A stretch of DNA of 64,000 nucleotides from Flaccisagitta enflata (taxonomy: Eukaryota; Chaetognatha; Sagittoidea; Aphragmophora): contig OZ231127.1 of assembly GCA_965153355.1 (NCBI GenBank), positions 20,956,001 to 21,020,000 of the forward strand. Reading direction: 5' to 3'. Position 1 is the stretch's first letter. Every line of letters begins with the position of its first letter. This document shows positions 38,408 through 50,936 of this stretch, one piece after another. The notes beneath the pieces were generated by a model. That model was not told the DNA's origin and did not search any database. It saw nothing but the letters and a program-made list of their open reading frames with translations. The position numbers and the translations under genes are program-made.

Positions 38408-38533
38408 GCGTCCCTCCAGGAGGATTTTGATCTATCCTCGCGACTTGTCGAGGAAAAACTGGAGGAAGTTGAGAGCCTAACCGCAGAATTGAATGAAAGG
38501 GTGGAGGCTGAGCAGACCTATGCCGAGGAGCAG
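38408..38533 (+). CDS. Coiled-coil exon (42 codons), copy B
   Basis: Same exon as 25396-25521, with the same splice sites and phase and an identical protein. If the duplication is real, the phase-0 borders would let both copies be spliced into one mRNA. If it is allelic, only one is present per chromosome. Confidence 0.78.
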
Positions 38534-40121
38534 GTATAGTCGATTTAAATCTTATAAAATTGGTTCACTGGATCGTATATCTTTGGCTTCATTTCTTACC
38601 TTCAATGTTCCATTGAAAAAACACATCCCTACTAACCAAAATTCGCATCTCTGAGTAAAGTCATGCAAATCAAATTCGCAGTAGTAGATATTTTCCTGCA
38701 CTGTCGTTGCACTCTTTTGGGAAAAGCGGTATATTAGAGTCTAGAGTCTAATATACTGCTGTAGATAGTTGTAAACAACAGCACCGAAATATTGATTAAA
38801 TGATATTGATTTTGGTATGTGCAGTTATCGACGAATATTACGAACATTAGAATTTGAAAAAAAAAAACGACCTAAATTTTCCTGATGATCTGAAATGACC
38901 ACAATTACTCCAGGTTGACTTTTATCGAAGTCGTATAACTCTATTGGCGATGATTCTGTGTTACCTAAAAGAGCCAACGTCAATTGAATCAAATTTAAGC
39001 GCATGCGAATGTTCATCGGATCAGATTTTCTTGTGCATACTCGGAATACTCGACTGCCCTCGATAAAGAAAGGTTGCATGATGGTCAATCGACATAGTAT
39101 TAGTAGTCTAATCTAATCAACATAAAGATTAGAATTTGAAGGAGATAAGTTTGAGCTCGGAAATAAAAAGCCAGTAATTGGGCCAGATCGGGCAACTCAT
39201 AGAGTTTAGAAGAGGCGTAAGGGACGGACCGACAGGTGGACCGACGGACTGGCAGAGCCTCGTACGGAGAGAGGATGCATCTAAAGAAAAATGCTGCGAT
39301 CGCCCATCGGAACTAGGAATCTAGTCAGTCGCGTCGACCATTATCCCTCAAGAAACACCCACCTGCACCCCCTAGGCCCCTCCCCCTATGCCACACGTCT
39401 GCGTTTGAGAAAGAAACGACGAGATAGCATGAGGGACAAAGAGGTTAATGCAGGAGCACATCCTTCGTGCGCCAGTATAGTGCCATACTTCTTCTCTGAG
39501 CTTCCTGACACCATTCCGCTCGGACACGCATGAGTCATGCTGCTCATCCGTCGTGGCGAATCCCATGAGGTCCGAGAGAAGCGTCATCTTCTCTCTCTCG
39601 CCCTACCTTCCCCCCCTCCTCCATCTCTGTCGCTGGATACACGCTCTCAAGGGAGGACGACAGCTTTTGCTTGACGACGGGACGCGCTTTTGAATATTTT
39701 TCTCCTTTCCACCACGCATTGAGCACAGGAGGAAAAATTTACTATCAGTGGAAAGAAGGGGGGAATGGAAAGCAAAGAGAAAAAAAAGGAAAAGAAAAGA
39801 AAAGAGTGAAAAAATGTAAAAAAAATTGCCTAGTTAAGAAGGCTTCGGTATTCCGCTCCATTTTTTGCGACCTTCGGCAACTCTAGACGCTGAAGCGTTT
39901 TTTCTCGACTTTGTTTTCTCCTTCTCGACCCGACTTTTTCTCCTAAGACCCGACCTTTGAGGTCACGCCCAGTATTCTATGGGCATGGAATAGACGCGAC
40001 TGCATATCTCATTTTTTCTTTGCATTGCGAAGAAATTGTTTTCCTTCCATAACTCCTCTGCAAAATTTGCCCTTGAAAGCGGTTTTCTTCTCCTCTATTC
40101 CCAATATCCTGCCGGTACACT

Positions 40122-40874
40122 ATGCCTTCCATAAGTGGTTCCTATTCGACCATGGCCTCCGTCAAAACGTCGCAGCGAAGTTATAGTAAAAATGGTTATC
40201 AAAGTGGATTACCATCGCCGCTTTTTCCTCTCACAGCCGCCACGCTTCGTTCTCATTCCCAACAGCAGCAAATAATTGCCGATTGTGCTTCCGCGTCTCG
40301 TTCGCATAATTCTTTGTCCGCATCTAATTATTCCCATCCATCGCCGGCTCACGCCGCCGCTGTCGCCAATTCATCATCATCCCCTGGCAGTTCTTTGCGC
40401 AGTTCCGTCCGCACGTCCCTGCGCAGTTCCTCGTTACCGCGTCACCTCGCCACCGGCGAGCAAAGCGTCACGGATGGCGGAGCGACGTTGCCCGATGGCC
40501 CCGGGAGTTGCGCTTCGATTGTTAGACCACGTCCGCGCAGCGTTAGTAGCGGTGGTGGTAGCGGTGGACGCCGAGGTAGCCGCGAGGACGATGACGATGG
40601 AAATTTTGACAATGGTGGAGGCTTGAGTTTTAGATCCATCATCTCGAGCGCCTCATTCGCTTCGTTGCCTCGTGGCGCGGTTAGCGGCGCTGTAAAAAAT
40701 GCCATTCCTCTCGTCAATGGTTTAAACGAAGCCAATGATCCGGTATCGGTTAACCTGGATGGAAACTCCAAAAAAGGCGAAGGTTCCTCCTCATCTTCTC
40801 AAAATAGTGTCAATGATTATTCTTCCTGTGGCAAAGGATTTGGATTCGTGAGAGATTTGTATTACTTGAAACAG
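40122..40874 (+). CDS. Candidate alternative first exon MPSISG (251 codons), copy B
   Basis: Intact counterpart of 27119-27871 with the same donor (AAACAG/GTAAAA). The four replacements against copy A are F/Y, S/N, L/F and Q/H, all before residue 80. The rest is identical. Confidence 0.7.
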
Positions 40875-42940
40875 GTAAAAATGGTAACAAAGCTGCCTAT
40901 GTTAACTCAGTTGGGGAATTGAATAACAGGGCGTGCAGAGAAATCTGCACCGACTTAAAACTTTGAAAGAGCCTCAGTCCTTAGATTTGTCTCATTTTGA
41001 AGAGCCGTCTAAACTCATTCATATGTGTCTAATTTGGAGGCTGAGGCTCTACTCTTTTGACTCAAAATATAGAGCATATCTCACCCTGTTAATCCATCTG
41101 GTAAAAGATTTACGGCAAAGACACCTTTCACAACCACTTCCTCATGCTCAGTAACTGCGTGAGATTTCCGATAAAATACGGGCAAAAAAATTCGCTTACA
41201 AACTTTTCTTCCAACACTCCTTTTGTCATAGGTTGTAAGTATAGGCCATAATGCAATTTACTAGATAAGGTAACTTCTAAATCCTTCTTGAATTGAGCAA
41301 TGACTCAATTTGGGCTCATTTAAAGAAGTTTGTCTTTCTTTAAATGAGCTGAGGTCATTGCTCATTGTTTTTAGGAGCAACAGTCTTCCAAAGTTGATGT
41401 TATTTTCAGAAAAATGGTATCTCTCAAACAAATAGAGCTAAAGACCCCAACTTGGGCATTAAAATGAGCAACCATCTTTTAAAGTTGATGTTATTTTCAG
41501 AAATATGCAATGATGCTCAAAATCATGGAAGCTTTTATTTTCAGTCTGTCTGTCTGTCCATCCCTATGTATGCCCCCCCCTGATGCCTTTCCAGCCCAAA
41601 TCTGGCTTTCTGGGCCCCTAAGGGGAGGAAGTCCTGTAGAACACAGGGGGACTTTTGTTCGTCCGTTCGTTTGTTTGTCCATTCGTCCCCCCCTCATAGG
41701 GCCTCAAATCTGGCCTCGGTGATCTAAAATCTGGCCTCTGTGACGAAAAATCTGGCCTCTCAGGCTCTCAAAGCTTCAGGCTCACCCAGCCTCTCAGGCC
41801 CATCCTCTCAGTCTCAAATCCTGCCTCTAGGCCTCAAATCCAATTCCCAGGCCAAATCTTTGCCTCTGCCTCAAATGGCTCAGTTCTCAAATTAGGGCTT
41901 TCAGGCTCTCCAAATTCAAATTTCAGGTTTCAAATCCTGGCCTTCAGGTTTTCAAACTAGGCTTTAAGGCTCAAATTAGCTTGGTCTAAGCCCCTCACTT
42001 ATTGCTCTCAGGCTTCAAATCAATCCTCCGACCTTTCAAGCCTAAATCTAGCTCTCTTCAGCCTCAAGTCGGCCCTCCGAAGCTTTAGATTAGCATTCCC
42101 AGGCTTTTGAAGGCCTTTCTGTCAGCTCGATAGTATCTCTATCTAATTTTTCTAGGCAGGATGAAAGAAAGTTCTGTGTTCTTGCTAAGATTTCATTCTT
42201 CGGCTGCTGCTCTTGCTTTCCTCACTAAATTCACAATCACTAAAGTAGGCAACGTGGGTATATTGACCACATATTGCCTTAAGACCTGTTCAGGTCTGAA
42301 ATCAGTCCTAAGAGACTCATCTCAACCTCTATATTTAAAATCACCTCTCTCGGGTCAAAATTGGCTCTCTCAGATCTAAAACCAGCCTTCTTACACCCAA
42401 AATCAACCCTCTAGCCCCAAATTAGCCCTCCCAGACTCTATGTAAGCCCTCCCAGGCCTGTATTCAGCCCTCTCTGGCCTGAATTATGTCCTATGAGGCC
42501 TCAAATTTGCCCTCTCAAGCCTAAGATCTGATCTCTCAGGATGGATGGACGTGAGGAAATTCACCTATGTCCTACAGGACATCAGCTCTTTGGGGCCGCT
42601 GCCCTGCTCTCACTTCACTTCATCAGCTGATCACTCCAAGCAGTGAGCAGGGCATTGGTATTGCTGACTTGTTACTTTTTTGCGTTGGGTCTTTTAAGTC
42701 ACTGCTCCTGCCTAAATGCCCCAGTGACCTTTCATCACTGCCCCTATCCTACATGCACGCGACTAGGTATCTGCGTATCCGGCCTTGTTTAGTCCAAAAG
42801 ACCTGATTTTTAGCTTGATTTGGGGTCCTGAAGTCTGATTTGCGGTGTGAAAGGCCTGATTTGGGAATCAAGGGGCCAGATTTGTGGTTTGAGGGGCCTG
42901 ATTTGGGGTCTGAGTGGCCTGGATTGAGGCTGGGGGTATA

Positions 42941-43282
42941 CAGTTGAACCGATCTAACAGTTAACTCCTGTAATAACGGATGTCAAGGGACCAACAAATT
43001 TTATTTACTAAAGCCGGATTTCCTTTATTACCAATATATAAATGAAAAGAAATTGACATTAGGGACTAAATTTTTAAAATCTTTTAAAGGCGGATTTTTA
43101 TTACTCTTGATCCGTTAGAGCGGGGTTTAACTGTGCCAACAGAATTCCGCCTATGATGGATACAAATTCACAGACCCTTCAACTTGTTTTCTCTAATTTT
43201 CTATATTAGCTCCAACAAAATTCTATCTAAAATATATAAAATATGTTAGTCCCTTGAAATCAGTTAGAGCAGGGTTTAACTG
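42941..43282. mobile_element. pogo/Tigger-like MITE (copy B)
   Basis: Counterpart of 29977-30321 with the same CAGTTGAA and TTTAACTG ends and TA flanks. Confidence 0.68.
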
Positions 43283-44787
43283 TATACAGAAAACCAGAAA
43301 AAATGTGTGGAACTAATAGGTCATTGGCCCCTTCAGGACTGCTGCCATTACCATTTGTTTAACCTCTCACTGAGAAGGAACCAATTCTAAGATAGTCATC
43401 CAAGGTTCACACATGGTCAGCAGTACCCCACGCCCTGCTCGGAGTGATTTGCTGAAGAAGTGAAGTGAGAGCAGGGTAGCAGCCCCAAAGGGCTAGTGTC
43501 CTGTAGGACATAGGGGTGAATTTCTATAGTCCTGAGAAAGCACGTTTAAAAGCTGAATGTTTGATTGGAGCACAGTAATGAGGCATGTAGGGGCTGATTT
43601 AGGGGGTTTACAGGCTCAAATGAGATCAGGGATGAGGGCAGATATAGACCTGAGATGGTTACTTTGAGGGCTGGATTGAGACCTAAGTGGTCAGATTTTA
43701 AGTTTGAAAGGACTGATTTTTGGCTTGTGAGAGCTAATTTTGGACCTGAGATGGCTGATTTTAGGCCTGAGAAAGCTGAGTTTTGGGCCTGAGAGGACTG
43801 ATTGTAAGCCTGAGAGGGCTATTATAGGGTCTCAGAGGGTTAATTTGGGTCTTAGAAGGGGGATGTATGTACGGACAGATGGATGGACATCGGGAAATTC
43901 ACCCATGTCCTACAGGACATCGGCCCTTTGGGGTCACTGCCCTAAAAGCTTATCACTTAGTCTGCCGCATAATACAGAAATGGAAAGGAACTAATCATCC
44001 AAGGATCGCACATGGTCAGCGGTACCCGATGCCCTGCTGGGAGTGATCCAGTGGAGTGAGAGCAGGGCAGTGGCCCTAAAAGGCCGATGTCCTGTAAAAC
44101 ACGGGGGTGAATTTTGAGACATCTGTCCTTCCATCCATCCTGAGGGGGTATATTTCAGGCTTTAGATGGCTGATTTAGGCCACTAAGGGCATATTTGAGG
44201 GCTGGAGGGCAAAATTAAGACTTGGAGAGCAGATTTGAGGTTTGGGGGGCTGATTTGATGCATGGAGGGTTGATTGAAGGTCTGGAGGGCAGATTTGAGG
44301 TCTGGAGGGCAGATTTGAGGCATGGGGGAGGCTAATTTCAAGGCAAGAGGGCTGATTTGAAGCCTAGAGGGCTAAGGCCTGGGAGGGCTAATTTGAGGCC
44401 TTGATGGTCATGGGGGGGGGTGGACGGAAGGACGTCTCAAAATTCCCCACCTGTGTTCTACAGGACATTGGCCCTTTGGGGCCGCTGCCCAAAAAGCATG
44501 TTGGCAGTGACGTTGAAGAGGATGAAACTCGAGGATGATTCCACCTAATTTCATGGGTTTTCTGTACATACCCCCCCCCAGCTTCAAACTGGTCCTCCAT
44601 GACCTTCTTACCTAAAATCAGAGCTCTAAGACCTCAAATCTAGCCTCTCAGACAACAGATCTTGACCTTCAGATCCCAAATCAGGCCTTTCACACTGCAA
44701 ATCAGACCTCCAAGACCCAAAATCAAGCCTCTCAGACCCAGAAGCCAGTCTTTTGGACTAAAACAAGTGACGCGGGATTATAATCTT

Positions 44788-44963
44788 GTTGCGGACAGGT
44801 GGGCAGCGGCATCCACACCCCCCATCCACACCCCAAACCCTATCCCACACACACAAACATACACAAATTGTATCTAAAACACTTTTCAACTTGATGACCC
44901 CACACCAACGGACCAACAAACTGACAGACAAAGCCTCAAGATCATAAGGTTGCCTGTCCACAA
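44788..44963 (-). mobile_element. Hairpin-headed short TIR element (copy B)
   Basis: Counterpart of 31813-31988. Confidence 0.68.
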
Positions 44964-45864
44964 TTAAAAAAAGCCTCCCAAACTTCTTATCAGGCGTTTA
45001 AGACCTCATATTATTCATTTATGACCTCATATCAGGCTTTGTCAGCCTCATCAATGAGTGGCTAGTTGGTGCAATTCGCAAATTTACCCATCTATCGATT
45101 TTCCATCACGACTAACCAACTAACCGATCAAGTGACAAAGTCTCTTTTTGATGTGCGTTGGCGCACATAAAAATCTTTCAAAATTTTTTTGATTGCGTCC
45201 ACGTGACTAACCAACCTGCTTTGTCCATCCATACATCCATCTGTCTATCTATCCATTGGTCTATCTATCGATTGGTCAAGCTATACTTTTTTTGTTTCTT
45301 TTTGGCGTTTATGGGTGGTTATTGCATTACTGCTGCCGCCCACCAGCACGCAACTTAGCATTTTCTGAAAATAACATAAACATTGAAAGACAGTTGCTCC
45401 TAAATGAATTGAGCATATGTCCTCAATTTGAGCTAATTTTTAAGAGCACTGTCTGTTCTTTAAAATGAGCCCATGTTGAGGTCTTAAGCTCTGTTTGTTT
45501 AAGAGATGCAAGCTCTTTAAGTTGTTATGGTCTTAGCCATTTTTCTGAAAATAATGAATTGAGCAAATGACCTTAACTTATTTTACGATTTAAAGAGCTC
45601 TGTCTGTTCTTTATAATGAGCCCAAGTTGAGTTCATTTGCTCATTATGTTGAAGAGATGCCTACTCTCAAAGTAGTATGTGTCTTTGCCATTTTTCTGAA
45701 AATTACATCAACTTTGGAAGACGCTTGCTCCTAGATGCATTGAGCAAATGATCTGAACTTGGGCTCATTTTAAAGAGTTTTGTTTGCTCTTTAAAATGAG
45801 CCCAAGTTGAGGTAATTTGCTCAATTCGTTCAGGAGATATAAGCTTAAGAAGTTACCTTATCTT

Positions 45865-46089
45865 ATGGAAATTGCTTCATGTGGCCTGTACTTACAACCC
45901 ATGACAAATGGGGCGTTGGAGGAAAAGTTTGTAAGGGAATTTTTTTGCCCCTATTTTATCGTTAGTCTTCATGCAATAACTGAACACGGGGAAGTGGTTT
46001 TGAAAGGTGTCTTTGCCGCAAATCTTTTACCAGATGGAATTAACAGGGTGATCTTCCTATCTGAAACTATTGAATCTAACAATTTTTAA
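45865..46089 (+). pseudogene. Small ORF in the right arm of the inverted-repeat element (copy B)
   Basis: Same 74-codon ORF as 32889-33113. In this copy an in-frame ATG farther upstream (45817) is also open, because one base is present in CAGGAGATATAAG that copy A lacks. Confidence 0.4.
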
Positions 46090-46636
46090 GCATTTCACCC
46101 TTACAAGTAAACTACATAGGTGACAAAAGGCTTATGCCTGCGCAGCTAGCATAATGAACACTAAACATTCATAAAATGTTTCTGACCTACTTACGTTATC
46201 ATCTATCTTTGGACCAAATCGCTCGTCAGTTGGCAGATACCCTGCGGTTACCCCCAGAACTTAAGGTTGGGAACAAAGGATTGTAATCAAATTTTCAACC
46301 ACGACTGCGATGTAGCTTTTTCATTTGAAAAAAAAAAAATCCATCCCCCAAATTTGACTGATTTAGCTGCTTCATCAATTCCGCAATCCGGCCACCATTT
46401 TCACGCTCCTGCTCATAATAATTAAAGCATTGAATGGTTCTTATGTTTTTCATGGCTTTGTAGTAATTAGTCTACATTTGTTTCAAGCGAAGTTGCTGTG
46501 ATGATTATGACAGTATGTAGAAAAGCACACGCGCACTGGTAGCTGTACCGCCACGCCTAGTTTGATTAGAACGACATCCTAACTGCATAACCATATGAAG
46601 ACCATCCTGATGCCGTTTATTATTTCATTCCTGCAG

Positions 46637-46789
46637 GGGAAGCTGGTGTCGGAAATCGAGAATCTCCGCTGCGAGTTGCAAGAACGCGATGGCGTCTGCC
46701 GCAATCATATCAACGTCATCGCGGAGCTTGAAGAAGAATTGGAGACGCTCAAGGAGGAGGCGGAGAGAAAAGATCCCAAGGCATCCAAC
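46637..46789 (+). CDS. Coiled-coil exon (51 codons), copy B
   Basis: The acceptor is TTCCTGCAG and the donor is AAC/GTAAGT, phase 0 at both ends. The protein is the same as from 33661-33813. This copy is the one directly continuous with the downstream exons at 50.6 kb. Confidence 0.8.
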
Positions 46790-47718
46790 GTAAGTTTACA
46801 AATTACCTAACAGATTATTTACTTCAAATAGAAGTAGCTTTGTATGGTGTTTAATTGCCAGATTTAAGTTTTAAACTTAAGATTCTCTTTATGCGAGGCG
46901 TTGAACGTTTGATTTTGAAAGGGAGATGTTTGAAGTGATGGAAAGAGTTCAAAGTGGAATTGAGGGTCCTCGCTTTCCGGGGCCACTGCCCAAATGTTTG
47001 AATAATTGGCTGCAATGGACGACCGAGCTGTTCTATTCAAAAACTTCATTTCTCCATCAGTCGGTTCATCCTAACTTTTCAACCCGGATGGATGTCTGGG
47101 TTATTGCATGACTTAATTTCGACTTTTCACTGTAATGGCTTGTGAATCTCTGAGAGCCTCTCACCACGGCAGTCGTTTCCTCTCTCTCCCTTTCATTTCA
47201 TGAATCCTCGTTTTATGTATCATTCGCTTTCATTTGTGTATATATCCGTTTGTTTGTGTGTGACCTTAGTCTGTTATTGGTATGATTGCAGTTAACTTTA
47301 TCCTCTCTTTTTCTATCTTTTTCCCTCGCCCTGGGCTCTGTGACTTGATTTTTATCGGTTTTCCTCCTCTTCCTCCTCCTCTTAAAGTCTCTGATCGCCA
47401 TCGGCTATCCCCTTCTTTGTCACTCGCGTAGTTTGTAGAATAGAAGGCAAAAGAAGAGAGAGAGAGAGAGAGAGAGAGAAAGTGAGACGGCCAAAAGGCA
47501 AAGGGCTTTTTTTTTCTTTCACTGGCGCCGTCGTCGGCTCGTAAACAACTCTCGCGGCTTTCAATGACAAAATGCGCCAAACCTGGAAACAGTCCAAAAA
47601 TTCCGCTTTATGAGAAGAAATCTACCATACTCTCAATGGGATTATTACTTTAAAGCCATAAAAACGTGTGGAAATTTGGACGCGCCACCGAGTAGCCAAA
47701 ACTTCTAATCTACCCAAT

Positions 47719-50166
47719 ATGTCGGCATCTGGTTCAAAGATTATTCACCGCCAATCAACGCCACCTGTCCCTCGCGTCACATCGTCATCGTCTTCTCGGA
47801 TTACCATGACGCAACCGATCGATACCATGGCGGGAACTTCTCCACCGAAACCCCCGCGAAATCCTTCGCTGCATCAACCGGAAATCTCGCACGAGTATTC
47901 GTTGCCAGCTGATGCCCTTCGTTCGGGTGGTGGTGACGACGGCGACGGTGGTAACGAACGGCGTCGAGACTGCTTCGCGGACAAAGGTCAGCGACGCCGA
48001 AGATCGAGCGTTTTCGACTGCGCATCCCCCAACTCGCCGTCGGAAAATGACTTTGGCTTCGCGAAAGCGCCATCTTCTGATATTCGCAAAGTGACGACGA
48101 CAACAACTACACAAATTGTGGAGAATGAAGATCGCGGGGCGATGATGGGATCTTCCTTACCTTCCTCTCCACGCGTTGACAAGAAGAGATCCGGTAGTGA
48201 AAAGAAAATCAACCCCAAGAATCGAGCGCTCTTTTCCATAGCAAAAGCGAAAAAGAAGAAGCAGCCTTCATCCCGTGTCTCCCTAAACGACGAAGACGAA
48301 GACAGCGTTTATTCCGAGATCGTGGAAGAGGGAAACTCGGCTGATTTCTTGGCTTCGGCGCCTCTGGACAATCCAAAGTCCTCGAAGTCGTCTTTAACCA
48401 AGTTGAAGACCGAGTCGTGGATGAAGTCCGTTCCAAACGCCATCGCGCGGCCGCCAAAATCAAAACGCCAACAGAAAACTGATAAATGTAGTACGGGAAA
48501 GAAATCGAAACAAAAGGCACCGGAAATAGATCCATCAAACAAAAAGACATTCAGTAATTGGGGCAGGAAATCGCCCTTTATCATAATCGGCAGCGACGAT
48601 GATGATCATGATAAGGACCCCAATGAGCGAGCGAGCGAAGGGTTTTTAGTTCTCCCCAATGAAATTATTTCCGAGGATAAGAAAACTTACGACGATGACA
48701 CATTTGCTCGCGCGAGGAAAGAACCTAAAAGAAAGGGGGTCGGTAAAAATTCTTCAAAAATCATCGGTGACAACGATAAAAATTGCGAACCGTCGAAACC
48801 CGAAGACGACAAAACTATCTTGGATATTGAAGTGACTCCTCCGTCACCATTTACGGACGGGCGAAAAAATCAAAATGACGGTCCTAATGAAAGCGTTCCC
48901 GTTGAGGCCGGGGATGGCAAAAAAGAACCTAGTAACGGAGATAAAGAAGGGCGAAAACCCTCTGTCATTACCCAAGATCCCGAAGTGAGAAACGACCGCA
49001 GTTGGCAGCGACGTCGAAGCGTCTGGCAAATCGAATCGCCCGATGCCCACGTGAGAAAAGGCGGCAATGAGAGCCACAATGACGCCAATGATTCCGATCT
49101 CGATCAGAACGGCGCTAAAATACCGGCGTCGTTTAAGAAAGGTAATAACTTGGGCGATTCCGATTCTGCAAATATTCAACGGCCACCCCGAATCAGTTTA
49201 GATTCGCTGGCCGAGGAAGAAGACGACGCTCTCTCGCCTTCGGACGACGACGACGATGGAGCGAAGGTTAGTAAGTCTCATCATCATCGTGAATGTGGTG
49301 ATGGGGAATCCGACAACGAAATTTTAAACAACAGCAAAAAGAATCCACGCTCTCAATTAAAAGTCGACGACGATCACGACCTCAAACGACGAGTTTATCA
49401 GAACCAAATCAACCGACCTCCAACTCCACCACCGAAACCCGCGCTCTTACAAAAGCCGCACAAGGATAACGCCGACCGTTTTCATCCGACGAAATTACCC
49501 GTTTCCACCAAAGCCACGCCCATTCGCAATTTCAAGGCTCTCGTCGAAGCCGAGCGGGAATATATCTCCTGCCTCCTCAAACGGTCTGAGGAGTCGAACG
49601 CTCTGCTGGAAGAGAGAGATTTGAAGCATATCGCCATGCTGGACAAAGAGGAGGAGGATCAAGTTAGAAGAGACGCGTATATAAGGCAAAAGTTTCCTCT
49701 ACGCCGAGGAAACACCATCTTCTATCTCCCTCCTCAATGGCCATCCATGCCCAAGGCGGATGCGATAGCTCAAACCGAGGGGGAAGAGGCGGAACGTGAG
49801 CGCGCCGACGCAGCGGCGGAAGCGGCTGCAGCGGCCATGAAGGTCAGAAAGGGCATTTTGACGCCTAGCGTCCTAGGTGGTGACCATGACGGCCTTGAGC
49901 CAAGCGGGAATCGTGATTTCAATTATACAAAAGATAAATATGATGTCGATGCCGAGCATACCGAGGGTGGAAGTACCAATTCTTTGGATCATCCCAAAAA
50001 GAAAAAGAAAGTGTCATTCGGCGCCAGTGAAACGAAAATCATGACCCCAGAAGGGAAAAAGAAATTCCATTCGGCCGATGATTTGAGCAACAACGCAACT
50101 ACGCCCTCTACGCCTACCTGGACGTCGCAATTAGTGCCTCGATATTTGAAAAAAATTGTAAATTGA
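47719..50166 (+). CDS. Long ORF MSASGS (815 codons): alternative first exon or nested single-exon gene
   Basis: The ATG at 47719 opens 815 codons to a TGA at 50164-50166. An in-frame stop at 47659 bounds the ORF upstream. The N-terminal half is Ser/Pro/Lys/Asp-rich with SH3-ligand-like PPKPPRNP and TPPPKPAL. A more ordered helical part follows near residues 590-710 (FKALVEAEREYISCLLKRSE; RRGNTIFYLPPQWPSMP). KKKVSFG near the end fits the RVxF docking motif for protein phosphatase 1. A weak phase-0 donor (ATT/GTAAAT, 50157/50158) lies just before the stop and would join to 50590. Otherwise the ORF ends here as a separate protein. The family is not recognised. Confidence 0.72.
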   Translation: MSASGSKIIHRQSTPPVPRVTSSSSSRITMTQPIDTMAGTSPPKPPRNPSLHQPEISHEYSLPADALRSGGGDDGDGGNERRRDCFADKGQRRRRSSVFDCASPNSPSENDFGFAKAPSSDIRKVTTTTTTQIVENEDRGAMMGSSLPSSPRVDKKRSGSEKKINPKNRALFSIAKAKKKKQPSSRVSLNDEDEDSVYSEIVEEGNSADFLASAPLDNPKSSKSSLTKLKTESWMKSVPNAIARPPKSKRQQKTDKCSTGKKSKQKAPEIDPSNKKTFSNWGRKSPFIIIGSDDDDHDKDPNERASEGFLVLPNEIISEDKKTYDDDTFARARKEPKRKGVGKNSSKIIGDNDKNCEPSKPEDDKTILDIEVTPPSPFTDGRKNQNDGPNESVPVEAGDGKKEPSNGDKEGRKPSVITQDPEVRNDRSWQRRRSVWQIESPDAHVRKGGNESHNDANDSDLDQNGAKIPASFKKGNNLGDSDSANIQRPPRISLDSLAEEEDDALSPSDDDDDGAKVSKSHHHRECGDGESDNEILNNSKKNPRSQLKVDDDHDLKRRVYQNQINRPPTPPPKPALLQKPHKDNADRFHPTKLPVSTKATPIRNFKALVEAEREYISCLLKRSEESNALLEERDLKHIAMLDKEEEDQVRRDAYIRQKFPLRRGNTIFYLPPQWPSMPKADAIAQTEGEEAERERADAAAEAAAAAMKVRKGILTPSVLGGDHDGLEPSGNRDFNYTKDKYDVDAEHTEGGSTNSLDHPKKKKKVSFGASETKIMTPEGKKKFHSADDLSNNATTPSTPTWTSQLVPRYLKKIVN

Positions 50167-50589
50167 AACAATTTGCATTATTTGTGAAATTTTGTGTCTT
50201 CATTGACGAGATATATAAACTGATTTTCCTCTTTAGCGAAATTGTGTTTCCCTTGAGCAAGATCCCGATTATATCTCTTCAAATGTAGACATAAAGACCA
50301 TTTAGACGTAGTGGGTGTTTTTGCAGTCGTTGCGAGTTTATTCGCGCATGTTTGATACTATCTATCCCTTCCCATCTCTCACTCTTCTCTATTCTTTTGA
50401 TATTGTCAATTTTCGCAATGTTGAATTGGCAATATCACCAATTTTCTTACTCTTTCACAAAATAGTGTTATTATGAACCCATCCAACCATTCACTTATAA
50501 AAAAAACCCACCGTTTTTCACCCATTCAATGGAAACACCTGCGCCGAATAATCATTTGGTATTTTACATTTCGTCAACTCAACTCATAG
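50167..50589. other. Short spacer before the next coiled-coil exon
   Basis: AT-rich, with no repeat recognised. It is the intron before 50590, or the 3' UTR of the upstream ORF if that ORF is terminal. Confidence 0.5.
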
Positions 50590-50830
50590 GAGGCGCTGGA
50601 GGCCAACGCTTCTCGTCTTTCTTCCCAATTGGCTGAGAAGGAGTCGACGATCGAGTCTTTGCGACGCGCCGCCGAAGAGGCGGAAACGGAAGCGACAGCC
50701 CTCAAGGACTTGTTGGGTTCCAAGGAAGACGAGTTGGCCAAAGTCGGCGCCGAACTGAAGAAAGGCTGGGAATGTCTGGGATCCAACTCGGATTCCACCT
50801 CCGGAATCGACTCTCCCAGATCTGTCGCAG
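50590..50830 (+). CDS. Coiled-coil exon (80 codons + 1 base)
   Basis: The acceptor CAACTCATAG has its TAG in frame, so translation cannot enter from the intron. The donor is GTCGCAG/GTAGAA, phase 1. The product runs EALEANASRLSSQLAEKEST, IESLRRAAEEAETEATALKD and so on to GSNSDSTSGIDSPRSVA. A strong coiled coil is followed by a Ser-rich hinge. Confidence 0.82.
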
Positions 50831-50936
50831 GTAGAATCATTATTCATGGGTGACTTGGATGATATAAGGGTATTCTTTGTAAACTAAATGATGTCAAGTC
50901 TAAATTTAAAAAACATGCTCATTTTCTCTCTCTCAG

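Larger units (their letters stand above)
41092..46050. mobile_element. About 5-kb inverted-repeat element (copy B)
   Basis: Same outer ends as 28079-33074. The left arm and the following minisatellite (to about 42300) look eroded by small deletions, and the left ORF is no longer open. The right arm is intact. Confidence 0.65.
35846..48296 (+). repeat. 13-kb duplicated block, copy B
   Basis: This is the second copy of 22430-35333. It continues without a break into the rest of the MSASGS ORF. Part of it (about 41150-42300) shows many one- or two-base deletions relative to copy A. Confidence 0.9.
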
